DNA from: Candidatus Sivonenia alaskensis PMM_0068
Lineage (GTDB): Bacteria; Cyanobacteriota; Cyanobacteriia; Gloeobacterales; PMM-0068
Direction of reading: 5' to 3'
DNA: 10,962 nt
Assembly (NCBI GenBank): GCA_949127685.1
Contig: CASBPW010000054.1
Location: 1 to 10,962 of the forward strand
The notes below the pieces were generated by a model that worked only from the letters and a program-made list of their open reading frames with translations, ran no database searches and was not told where the DNA came from. Made by a program: the position numbers and the translations under genes. This document shows, piece by piece, positions 1 through 6,142 of this stretch. Position 1 is the first letter of the stretch. Each line of letters starts with the position of its first letter.

Positions 1-491
1 CAGAGGCCAATGGCTCGAGTCAGCTCATCTTGGCTCACAGATACCAAGCTATTGTAAGTATCTACGGGGGAAAGATCATGGGTCATTGAAGTATCAACAG
101 CGGTCAGATAGGCGAGAGGGCCCATATGAATTTCATCTGCTCCCAAGACAATCATGGTTGCAGCAGAAGCACATACTAAGGGAACCAAGGCTGTTAATCG
201 TTGTGTATAGTTTCTTAATAGATGAACTATCCGCAATGATGCTATACCCGCACCTCCATTTGACTTCACAAATAAGGTAATTTCATTTTGATTACCTAGC
301 TTTTTTAGCACTTCATAGAGACCGTTGACATCATGTTGACAAACACTACCGTTTGGGGAGGTCCAATAGCTTAGGAAAGTTGCATTGAGTTCAGCTTCTA
401 TCTGTGCAATTATTTTTTGAGTTTTGTTAAATAGAACAGGCGGTTTATTGATCTTTTTGTGTTTACCCAACACTTCAATGGCTTGGTCCAT
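1..491 (-). CDS. SDH_proteinase-type ClpP/crotonase-fold protein, 3' end outside window
   Basis: Reading the minus strand from ATG at 491 gives 163 open codons to the left edge with no stop, so this is the N-terminal part of a longer gene. Visible motifs fit the serine dehydrogenase proteinase (SDH_proteinase) group of the ClpP/crotonase clan: a helix-strand lead-in ending LYEVLKKLG (58-66), an oxyanion-type loop SNGGAG (77-82), and CASAATMIVLGADEIHMGPL (107-126), where S109 is the expected nucleophile. Family members more often read SPGG and a PIDPQ-like segment; here these are SNGG and AVDTS (131-135), so the copy is divergent. No signal peptide is evident, so it is probably cytosolic or membrane-associated. 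A GTG three codons upstream (498-500) is an alternative start; an in-frame stop lies just before it. The gene is AT-rich compared with the genes to the right and diverges from the aminotransferase gene. The family call is fairly sure; substrate and role are unknown. Confidence 0.72.
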   Translation of the reverse strand, partial: MDQAIEVLGKHKKINKPPVLFNKTQKIIAQIEAELNATFLSYWTSPNGSVCQHDVNGLYEVLKKLGNQNEITLFVKSNGGAGIASLRIVHLLRNYTQRLTALVPLVCASAATMIVLGADEIHMGPLAYLTAVDTSMTHDLSPVDTYNSLVSVSQDELTRAIGL

Positions 492-596
492 TTGGAGCAC
501 TCTGAAAATAATTTATCTTGCACAAAACAAGACTCTGGTTAAAGAATTCCCCAGATTAATTTGTATTTATCAGTATTCAATTCATTTATAGACATA

Positions 597-611
597 TTTC
601 CTAACAGGAAA
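597..611. repeat. Inverted repeat TTTCCT-AAC-AGGAAA, candidate operator
   Basis: A perfect 6-3-6 palindrome lies in the middle of the divergent intergenic region, about 125 bases upstream of the aminotransferase start and 105 bases upstream of the minus-strand start. Its size suits a dimeric repressor site, but no cognate regulator is visible in the window. Chance occurrence in AT-rich DNA is possible. Confidence 0.3.
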
Positions 612-631
612 ATAAAGCTTCTATAAACCCC

Positions 632-646
632 TTGACTTGTGGTCAA
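632..646. repeat. Inverted repeat TTGAC-TTGTG-GTCAA overlapping a -35-like box
   Basis: A perfect 5-5-5 palindrome whose left arm is also the TTGACT box at 632-637. An operator overlapping a -35 element would block or reposition RNA polymerase, but no convincing -10 box follows at normal spacing. This may be an activator-dependent promoter or coincidence. Confidence 0.3.
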
Positions 647-736
647 AGCATAGGAACAAAGAAAGATCTAAATGGCAGAACTGAGCTATGATTTTGACCT
701 GTACGCCGCGCGACTAGACAAGAGAGTGAGACTCCC

Positions 737-1879
737 ATGCAAGATAAAGGTTTTTTGATGATTCCAGGACCAACCCCGGTCCCTGAATCCGTATTGCTAT
801 CGATGGCTCGCCACCCCATAGGCCACCGAACGAAGGATTTTTCAGCGGTAATGGAAGACGTAACGGAAAAGCTCCGTTGGCTTCACCAAACCAAAGGAGA
901 CGTACTAACTCTCGCCACCAGCGGTACGGGAGCGATGGAAGCGTCTATCGTGAGCGCCCTTTCTCCTGGAGATAAGGTGCTGGTCTTGGTCAATGGTAAG
1001 TTCGGTGACCGTTGGGCCAAAATGGCCAAAGCTTTTCAATGTGAGGTAACGGTTCTTTCTGAGGAATGGGGCAAAGCCATCGATCCGGAACAAGTTAAAG
1101 AAGCACTGGCTACTCCGGGTACCTATAAAGCCGTCATCATCACCCATAGTGAAACCTCTACGGCAGTTATCAATAATTTAGAACCTATTGCTGGCTATAT
1201 CCAGAGTCATGGTGCACTTTCTATTGTCGATGCCGTCACCAGTTTGGGGGCTACCCAGGTGCCTATGGATGATTGGGGACTCGATTTTGTCGCCACAGGC
1301 TCCCAGAAAGGCTATATGATGCCTCCAGGTTTGGGATTTGTGGGCGTCAGTGCCAAAGGTTGGGAAGCAGTTGAAAAATCTACCATGCCCCGTTTCTTTT
1401 TCGACCTGCTGAAGTACCGCAAATCTTTGAAAGACGCTTCCACGCCTTTTACTCCTGCCATTAACTTAATCTATGCCTTGCAAATCGCTCTAGGGATGAT
1501 GCAGCAGGAAGGACTGGAAAATATCTTTGCACGTCATCATCGCCATAAAGGTGCAGTGCGGGCTGGGGCTAGCGCCTTAGGACTGGCCAACTATGTGGCA
1601 GAGGATAAGGCAGCGGCTCCAGCGGTTACGGCTATTTTGCCTCCTGAGGGCGTCAGCGCTGACAAAATGCGTGGCATCATCAAAAAACGCTATGACATTG
1701 CCTTAGCCGGGGGCCAAGATCAGCTCAAGGATAAAATCTTCCGGGTTGGTCATCTCGGATTTGTTTGTGACCGGGATGTTCTCACGGTTCTTGCAGCCGT
1801 TGAAGGGGCCCTAAGGGAACTTGGGCATGATGTTGCCCCTGGCGCTGGGGTAGCCGCTGCCTTGAAGCTCTTGGACTAG
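737..1879 (+). CDS. Class V PLP aminotransferase (alanine-glyoxylate/serine-pyruvate type)
   Basis: A 380-residue class V (fold type I) PLP aminotransferase, the full length expected for the family. The N-terminus MIPGPTPVPESVL (8-20) is the substrate-loop signature of this group; SGTGAMEAS (62-70) binds the PLP phosphate; D165 in SIVDAVTSLG pairs with the pyridine nitrogen; K191 in TGSQKGYM is the Schiff-base lysine; R336 in KIFRVGHLG fits the carboxylate-binding arginine. Cyanobacterial members were historically called 'soluble hydrogenase 42 kDa subunit', a misnomer. The likely reaction is amino-group transfer between alanine or serine and glyoxylate or pyruvate, for example in photorespiratory glycine formation; the exact donor cannot be read from sequence. 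The ATG at 737 begins MQDKGFLMIPGP, matching usual family starts; the ribosome site is weak (GAGAGTGAG, 722-730). A strong hairpin follows the gene, so it is probably its own unit rather than part of the polysaccharide operon. Confidence 0.93.
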   Translation: MQDKGFLMIPGPTPVPESVLLSMARHPIGHRTKDFSAVMEDVTEKLRWLHQTKGDVLTLATSGTGAMEASIVSALSPGDKVLVLVNGKFGDRWAKMAKAFQCEVTVLSEEWGKAIDPEQVKEALATPGTYKAVIITHSETSTAVINNLEPIAGYIQSHGALSIVDAVTSLGATQVPMDDWGLDFVATGSQKGYMMPPGLGFVGVSAKGWEAVEKSTMPRFFFDLLKYRKSLKDASTPFTPAINLIYALQIALGMMQQEGLENIFARHHRHKGAVRAGASALGLANYVAEDKAAAPAVTAILPPEGVSADKMRGIIKKRYDIALAGGQDQLKDKIFRVGHLGFVCDRDVLTVLAAVEGALRELGHDVAPGAGVAAALKLLD

Positions 1880-1898
1880 TGATAACTTCGTGCGGAAC

Positions 1899-1935
1899 TT
1901 GGGGACTATCAGGGTATACCGCTGATAGTCCCCAA
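1899..1935. terminator. Perfect 14-bp stem hairpin between aminotransferase and GGDEF-EAL gene
   Basis: TTGGGGACTATCAG (1899-1912) is exactly complementary to CTGATAGTCCCCAA (1922-1935), with a 9-base loop. It begins 19 bases after the aminotransferase stop and probably ends that transcript. No T-run follows on either strand, so it is not a classical intrinsic terminator. It stops four bases before the GTG start of the next gene and occupies the place where a ribosome site would be, so it may also limit translation initiation there. Confidence 0.6.
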
Positions 1936-1939
1936 AGAA

Positions 1940-3970
1940 GTGACACAGTCTAACAGTAGAACCCCTCTCATTCTGATAGCAGACGATGACAAAGTGATTC
2001 GGCTCGCCTTAAAGCGGGTTATGAAAAAAGCTGGTTACCAAGTTATCGAAGCTGAGAATGGCGAGCAATGTTTGGTGGAATATCTTAAACATGAGCCAGA
2101 CGTTGTTCTTCTTGATGCCATGATGCCCATCATGGATGGATTTACCGCCTGCAAACATCTGAGGTCATTTTCTGGCCCCTCCCCTTTAATTTTCTTGATT
2201 ACTAGTCTTGAGGATGAAGCCTCGATATCCCAGGGCTTTGAGGATGGGGTGGATGACTTTGTTCTGAAGCCCATTCATTGGCAGCTCCTCCAGAAGCGGG
2301 TAGAGTATCTCCTCCAGACCAAAAGGACGAAGGAAGCTCTGCGAGAGAGTGAAGCAAGCCTCGCTGTCGCCCAGAGGGTTGCTCATATTGGCAGTTGGGA
2401 TTTGGACTTAGTGACCAATAAGCTCCAGTGGTCTGCAGAGATTTACCGAATTTTTGGATTTCTAGATCACGAAGTCTCGGCCACCTATGATTTATTGCTG
2501 GAAAGGATTCATCCTGACGACCGAGTATTCGTCCAATACGCTATGGATAGAGCCCTTTATGAGCATGAGACCTTCAGCATCGACCATCGAATTGTGAGAC
2601 CTGACGAAACCGAACGTATTCTGCATTCCCGTGCTGAAGTCATTTTTAACGAAGATGGCTGGGCAACTCGGATGGTCGGGATTGTCCACGATATTACAGA
2701 GCGCAAACAAGCCGAGAACAAGCTAACGTACATGGCCCATCACGATCCTTTGACAGGACTTTACAATCGTCAGTACCTGCTTGAAAAGCTTCAAAGGATT
2801 TTGAAAGTAAAGAATCTGGCAAAGGGAGCCTTGCTTTTTGTAGACCTAGATAACTTTAAGATCGTCAACGATACCCTAGGGCACGCTACGGGAGACCGAC
2901 TGCTCAAGACTTTGAGCAGCAAGCTCAAGTATACTTTGCGAGAAGAAGACATCCTTGCTCGCATTGGGGGAGATGAATTCGCGCTCCTGCTGGAAGAAGC
3001 TACCCCCGAAGAAGCGCAGGGAGTAGCCAAAAGACTCGTAGAATTCATTGGAGCGTTTCGGTACAGCGAAGAAGGGGTTACCTTCACTATCGGTAGCAGT
3101 GTGGGGATGGCCTACATAGAAACCAATATGGAGGCTGAAGAGCTACTTTCTCGCGCAGATAGGGCCTGTTACGTATCCAAGGCACGGGGTGGGAACCGCA
3201 TCGAAGTCTATCAGCTAGGCCAGGACGAACTTCAACTCATAGTAGAAGAAGCTAGTTGGACAACCCGGATTAAGGACGCCCTGCGAGAGCAAGGGTTCTC
3301 TCTCTGGTTTCAACCCGTATTGCACCTAGCTACCCAGCAAGTAGACCACTATGAAGCCCTCCTCCGTATGCAGGGAAGCCAGGGCGAAGTGATTCTCCCA
3401 GGAGCTTTTATTCCCTCCGCTGAGCGCTTTGGATTCATGAGCCAAATAGATTACTGGGTAATCCAAGCAGCAGTCCAATGTCTGGCTGCACATCCTGAAT
3501 TACATTTAGCGGTAAATCTCTCGGGGAAATCATTGAGTGACCCAACGCTCAAGGACTTCATTAGTCTAAATTTGAGGCAACAAAGCGTAGAACCCAACCG
3601 TTTAAGTTTTGAAATTACAGAAACTGCTGCTATCGTGAACTTTGATCATGCCCGAGTCTTTATCAAAGACCTTAAAAACCTGGGCTGTAAATTCGCCCTA
3701 GATGACTTTGGCGTAGGCTTTTCTTCCTTTACTTATCTCAGAGAGTTGCCCGTAGACCTTATCAAAATTGATGGCAGCTTTGTCCGCAATTTAGATCAAG
3801 ACTTGATTAACCAAGCTTTGGTAGGATCTATTCACGAAATGGCTAAAGCTCTAGATAAAAAAACCATCGCTGAATTTGTCGAGAATGAGGCCATTCTCCA
3901 TATCCTGCAGGAAATAGGGGTTGATTACGCTCAGGGATATCATCTGGGTCGTCCCACTCCTGACCTGTGA
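1940..3970 (+). CDS. Response regulator with PAS, GGDEF and EAL domains (c-di-GMP synthesis/degradation)
   Basis: A 676-residue cytosolic protein with four domains. REC spans about 9-126: acidic pocket D15-D17, phosphoacceptor D59 in LLDAMMP, T88, and K110 in LKP. PAS spans about 145-258: GSWDLD, a HPDD loop and the closing VGIVHDITERKQAE. GGDEF spans about 265-425: DPLTGLYNR, GGDEF at 343-347, and an intact inhibitory I-site R334-x-x-D337 five residues before it. EAL spans about 440-674: E472-A-L, N526, FEITE (557-561), DDFG (588-591), K609 and D611, E645, and QGY (665-667). Both catalytic sites look complete, so it may both make and degrade c-di-GMP, with phosphorylation and PAS signals setting the balance. 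The GTG at 1940 is the only sensible start: an in-frame stop lies at 1883-1885, and later starts would cut into REC. There is no clear ribosome site, and a hairpin ends four bases upstream. The partner histidine kinase is not in the window. Its position just before the exopolysaccharide genes suggests it regulates them (inference). Confidence 0.95.
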   Translation: MTQSNSRTPLILIADDDKVIRLALKRVMKKAGYQVIEAENGEQCLVEYLKHEPDVVLLDAMMPIMDGFTACKHLRSFSGPSPLIFLITSLEDEASISQGFEDGVDDFVLKPIHWQLLQKRVEYLLQTKRTKEALRESEASLAVAQRVAHIGSWDLDLVTNKLQWSAEIYRIFGFLDHEVSATYDLLLERIHPDDRVFVQYAMDRALYEHETFSIDHRIVRPDETERILHSRAEVIFNEDGWATRMVGIVHDITERKQAENKLTYMAHHDPLTGLYNRQYLLEKLQRILKVKNLAKGALLFVDLDNFKIVNDTLGHATGDRLLKTLSSKLKYTLREEDILARIGGDEFALLLEEATPEEAQGVAKRLVEFIGAFRYSEEGVTFTIGSSVGMAYIETNMEAEELLSRADRACYVSKARGGNRIEVYQLGQDELQLIVEEASWTTRIKDALREQGFSLWFQPVLHLATQQVDHYEALLRMQGSQGEVILPGAFIPSAERFGFMSQIDYWVIQAAVQCLAAHPELHLAVNLSGKSLSDPTLKDFISLNLRQQSVEPNRLSFEITETAAIVNFDHARVFIKDLKNLGCKFALDDFGVGFSSFTYLRELPVDLIKIDGSFVRNLDQDLINQALVGSIHEMAKALDKKTIAEFVENEAILHILQEIGVDYAQGYHLGRPTPDL

Positions 3971-3995
3971 TTCATGGTATTACCGCTTGGAACGG

Positions 3996-4012
3996 TTGCA
4001 TCACAGATGCAA
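3996..4012. promoter_or_regulatory. Palindrome TTGCATC-ACA-GATGCAA before the sugar transferase gene
   Basis: A perfect 7-3-7 inverted repeat in the 80-base gap between the GGDEF-EAL gene and the sugar transferase gene. No T-run follows, so a repressor or activator site is as likely as a weak terminator. A smaller pair, AAGCT (4023-4027) and AGCTT (4035-4039), lies just downstream. No cognate regulator gene is in view. Confidence 0.4.
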
Positions 4013-4050
4013 ATCCTCATCAAAGCTTGACGCTAGCTTAGTAATTCATC

Positions 4051-4956
4051 ATGGCACGGAGGGTAACTTTAGCCTTAGGAACAGGAGAAAAGGGTCAATT
4101 TGCGATGCCAACGGTTACTTCTGTTCAAATAGCTAAGGCAGTTACGGTAGGCGATGTACTCATTCGTGAAAAGCTCGTTACTACGCGCCAACTGTTCTAT
4201 GCTCTAGAAGAACAAAAGGAAGAAGCCCAGCGCTCTCAGAGGTACCTCCTCGGTGAAGTTTTTATCCGTTGGGGCCTGCTCACAGAAGCAGAATTGATAA
4301 ACGCTTTAAATCAGCAGTATTTCCTGAACGAAGGACATCGTTTTGGTACCCAGATCCATCGTTCGGTAAAGAGTAAATCAAAGCGAACGCTAGATATTGT
4401 GGGAGCCATCCTCGGCCTTACGATCACCCTCTTCCTATTGCCCTTCGTTGCTTTAGCAATCTATTTAGAAGACCGAGGACCTATCTTTTTTTCTCAGCCT
4501 CGGATGGGCTTACGAGGCAAACAGTTCACCATTTTCAAATTTCGCTCTATGGTGTTTAACGCTGAAAGGCAGAAAGTAGGCTCTGGAGGAAATGACTATA
4601 AACTTTTTAACATGGAAGAGGACCGACGGGTCACACGGGTAGGCGCTTTTCTCCGCAAGACTTCTCTAGATGAATTTCCCCAGTTTTGGAATGTGCTCAA
4701 AGCAGAAATGAGTTTAGTGGGGACTCGTCCTCCAACTCTGGATGAAGTAAAAAACTATGCCCATGAAGAATGGCTAAGACTCTCTGTCAGGCCAGGAATG
4801 ACGGGCTTGTGGCAATTGAGCCACCAACGCCGCCGCAAAGACTTTGCCAGCATCCTGGCTTTAGATATGCAGTACCAGTCGGAATGGAACCTATGGTACG
4901 ACGTGAACCTTGCCCTCAAGACGATTAAGCATATTCTTTTTTCAAAAAAGAGGTGA
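4051..4956 (+). CDS. Priming sugar transferase (polyprenyl-P hexose-1-P transferase) with N-terminal MshEN-like domain
   Basis: This enzyme should start exopolysaccharide repeat-unit synthesis by moving a sugar-1-phosphate from a nucleotide sugar to undecaprenyl phosphate at the inner membrane. The 301-residue product has two parts. Residues ~31-89 hold two similar 24-residue repeats (VGDVLIREKLVTTRQLFYAL... and LLGEVFIRWGLLTEAELINAL...), the pattern of MshEN/GspE_N domains, some of which bind c-di-GMP. Residues ~110-300 form the transferase: membrane helix 113-139, DRGPIFFSQPRMG, FKFRSM, the D207-E208 catalytic pair in SLDEFPQFWNVLK, SLVGTRPP (221-228) and RPGMTGLWQ (247-255). It has one membrane segment, so it is the short PglC/WcaJ-core type. 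The start is uncertain: ATG 4051 has no ribosome site, whereas ATG 4105 follows AGGAG (4083-4087) and AGGG (4091-4094) and keeps both domains whole. The longer form is given. It opens the polysaccharide gene run; PssD follows after six bases. Confidence 0.9.
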   Translation: MARRVTLALGTGEKGQFAMPTVTSVQIAKAVTVGDVLIREKLVTTRQLFYALEEQKEEAQRSQRYLLGEVFIRWGLLTEAELINALNQQYFLNEGHRFGTQIHRSVKSKSKRTLDIVGAILGLTITLFLLPFVALAIYLEDRGPIFFSQPRMGLRGKQFTIFKFRSMVFNAERQKVGSGGNDYKLFNMEEDRRVTRVGAFLRKTSLDEFPQFWNVLKAEMSLVGTRPPTLDEVKNYAHEEWLRLSVRPGMTGLWQLSHQRRRKDFASILALDMQYQSEWNLWYDVNLALKTIKHILFSKKR

Positions 4957-4962
4957 ACGGAG

Positions 4963-5412
4963 ATGAAGGCTCTGCTGGTTTGCTCCTCCGGGGGACATTT
5001 CGCCGGGATGATGCGTCTCAAAAAGTTTTGGGAACGCAATGAGCGCACTTGGGTAACGTTCCGAAACCCCAGTACGGAGAGCAGTTTAGTGGGAGAGAAG
5101 GTCTGGTGGGCCTTTAGCCCCACCAACCGCAATCTGGTCAATCTAGTCCGTAATTTTTTCTTGGCTATCTATGTCCTCGTCAACGAAAAACCTGACCTCG
5201 TGATCACCACAGGAGCTGGAGTGGCGGTCCCTTTTCTATTCTTGGCGCACTTGTTAGGAGCGCAGGCGATCTTCGTTGAGTCAATTACCCGAGTTTACTC
5301 TTTGAGCCTCTCAGCACGGTTGGTTTCGTCCTTTGCTGAAATCTATGTCCAGTGGCCTGAACTCCAGCAGAATTACCCCAAAACAATCTATGTCGGGGCA
5401 AGCAACTCATGA
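4963..5412 (+). CDS. pssD: PssD/Alg14-like membrane subunit of a split glycosyltransferase
   Basis: A 149-residue protein of the PssD/Cps14F/Alg14 family, the usual size. Signatures are SSGGH (8-12), TTGAGVAVPF (82-91) and FVESITRV (104-111). Hydrophobic stretches at ~59-73 and ~88-104 agree with attachment to the inner membrane. In this family the protein is the N-terminal half of a GT-B-fold transferase and holds the acceptor side; the PssE partner carries the nucleotide-sugar site. Together they add the second sugar to the lipid-linked primer (in Cps14F/G, a galactose), so it should act directly after the upstream sugar transferase. The ribosome site ACGGAG lies directly against ATG, with AGGTGA a little farther upstream overlapping the previous stop. 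It overlaps pssE by four bases (ATGA), a sign of coupled translation. The family is clear; the sugar is unknown. Confidence 0.9.
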   Translation: MKALLVCSSGGHFAGMMRLKKFWERNERTWVTFRNPSTESSLVGEKVWWAFSPTNRNLVNLVRNFFLAIYVLVNEKPDLVITTGAGVAVPFLFLAHLLGAQAIFVESITRVYSLSLSARLVSSFAEIYVQWPELQQNYPKTIYVGASNS

Positions 5413-5924
5413 TTTTTGTCACCGTAGGGACTGAGCAATTCCCTTTCAATCGCTTGTTAGATTGGGTCGGACGGGCGATTTGCAAAGGCCAAATCCAGGA
5501 AAAAGTGATTGTCCAAGCTGGGGCATGCACCCAGATCGTTCCTGGAGCGATCATGCATAATACCCTTTCCTTGCAAGATTTCAAGAAAATTAGCCAGCAA
5601 GCGCGGGTGATTATCAGTCACTGCGGGGAAGGTGCTTTCTTTACCCTGAGGGATTTAGGAAAACCGTTTATTTTAGTTCCTCGCCGTCATGGTTTGGGAG
5701 AGCATGTGGATGATCATCAGTGGGAAATGGCCAAAGCGCTAGACAAGGTGGGCGTTCCCCTGGGATGGATGCCTGTGGACGTCCAAGATTTTATCCAAGA
5801 GGCACCAGCCTACAAGCAGATCATCCTTCCCACTTCATTTTTAGTCGACCGTATGATCAAGCGTTATACCCTTCTTGAGCGAGAAGAAGGGGTGAGCTTG
5901 GAAGGAAAAGGTATGGCGCTATGA
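5409..5924 (+). CDS. pssE: PssE/Alg13-like catalytic subunit of a split glycosyltransferase
   Basis: A 171-residue protein of the PssE/Cps14G/Alg13 family (glycosyltransferase family 28 C-terminal domain), of normal length. The start MIFVTVGTEQFPFNRL is typical. ISHCGEGAFF (69-78) is the nucleotide-sugar binding loop, and LVPRRHGLGEHVDDHQ (89-104) is the conserved HxxDxxQ-type donor segment. It lacks its own membrane segment and should be held at the membrane by PssD. Its start overlaps the end of pssD by four bases. An open frame encoding a hydrophobic segment continues in phase after its TGA stop (5922-5924), which is unusual and is described separately. Donor sugar is unknown. Confidence 0.9.
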   Translation: MIFVTVGTEQFPFNRLLDWVGRAICKGQIQEKVIVQAGACTQIVPGAIMHNTLSLQDFKKISQQARVIISHCGEGAFFTLRDLGKPFILVPRRHGLGEHVDDHQWEMAKALDKVGVPLGWMPVDVQDFIQEAPAYKQIILPTSFLVDRMIKRYTLLEREEGVSLEGKGMAL

Positions 5925-6062
5925 GAATGTAAGGTCATTTTTAAAAGATTTGTCCAGAGTTGGTTCCGCACGCCAGACAAGCAAGATTTCTGGATGTTTG
6001 TGATGCTGTGCGCTATTCCTATTCTTGTTGCTACGGTGTTGCTCTGGATGAATCTTTTTTGA
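5921..6062 (+). pseudogene. Small single-pass membrane protein reading frame, start broken by an apparent one-base shift
   Basis: From 5931 to the TGA at 6060-6062 an open frame encodes 43 residues with a basic N-terminal part (KVIFKRFVQSWFRTPDKQ), then a strongly hydrophobic helix (FWMFVMLCAIPILVATVLLW) and a short end. This is the pattern of a small N-in single-pass membrane protein. There is no in-frame start. An ATG at 5921, overlapping the pssE stop by four bases as at other junctions in this operon, reads only MRM before TAA (5930-5932); removing the single base T5930 would join ATG 5921 or 5927 to the hydrophobic frame and give about 46 residues. The frame is also in phase with pssE across its stop, so readthrough would give PssE a membrane tail. 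It could be a recent pseudogene, a sequencing error, or a gene with an unusual start. The family is not recognised. Confidence 0.4.
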
Positions 6063-6129
6063 GCTTTTCTGATGTGAAAAAGTCCAACTACTAGGGAATC
6101 TTTAGTAGCAATAGATCACACTTTTAGGT

Positions 6130-6134
6130 AGGAG
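6130..6134 (+). promoter_or_regulatory. Ribosome binding site AGGAG of the nucleotidyltransferase gene
   Basis: AGGAG ends eight bases before the ATG at 6143 and fixes that start. The 80-base gap upstream (6063-6142) holds only a weak inverted repeat, CTACTA (6088-6093) and TAGTAG (6103-6108), with no clear promoter. Confidence 0.7.
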
Positions 6135-6142
6135 ACCTTATT

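Larger units (their letters stand above)
492..736. promoter_or_regulatory. Divergent intergenic region with candidate promoters and palindromes
   Basis: This AT-rich stretch separates two divergent genes and should hold promoters for both. For the minus-strand gene, TTGAAT (580-575) and TAATCT (558-553) lie 16 bases apart and form a plausible sigma-70-type pair. For the plus-strand gene, TTGACT (632-637) and TTGACC (694-699) resemble -35 boxes, but neither has a good -10 at 16-18 bases. Three short perfect inverted repeats sit here: TCTTG-7-CAAGA (516-532), TTTCCT-3-AGGAAA (597-611) and TTGAC-5-GTCAA (632-646). Promoter positions are inferred from pattern only. Confidence 0.4.

Noticed and set aside
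86..280. 64-codon plus-strand open frame near the left edge
   Set aside because: It is opposite the SDH_proteinase-like gene, which has clear family motifs on the minus strand.
694..720. TTGACC...TAGACA as promoter of the aminotransferase gene
   Set aside because: The spacing is 15 bases and the -10 match is poor, so it is not listed as a promoter.
672..758. 28-codon frame ATGGCAGAACTG... overlapping the aminotransferase start
   Set aside because: No good ribosome site and no hydrophobic or domain pattern; it overlaps a well-supported start in another phase. It could be a leader ORF but there is no positive evidence.
4755..5141. 128-codon minus-strand open frame across the sugar transferase/pssD junction
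   Set aside because: It is antisense to two clear genes with strong family motifs and has no recognisable domain.
6064..6108. CTTTTC/GAAAAAG and CTACTA/TAGTAG inverted repeats as a terminator after pssE
   Set aside because: The first has a bulge, the second has short arms with a 9-base loop, and no T-run follows either.
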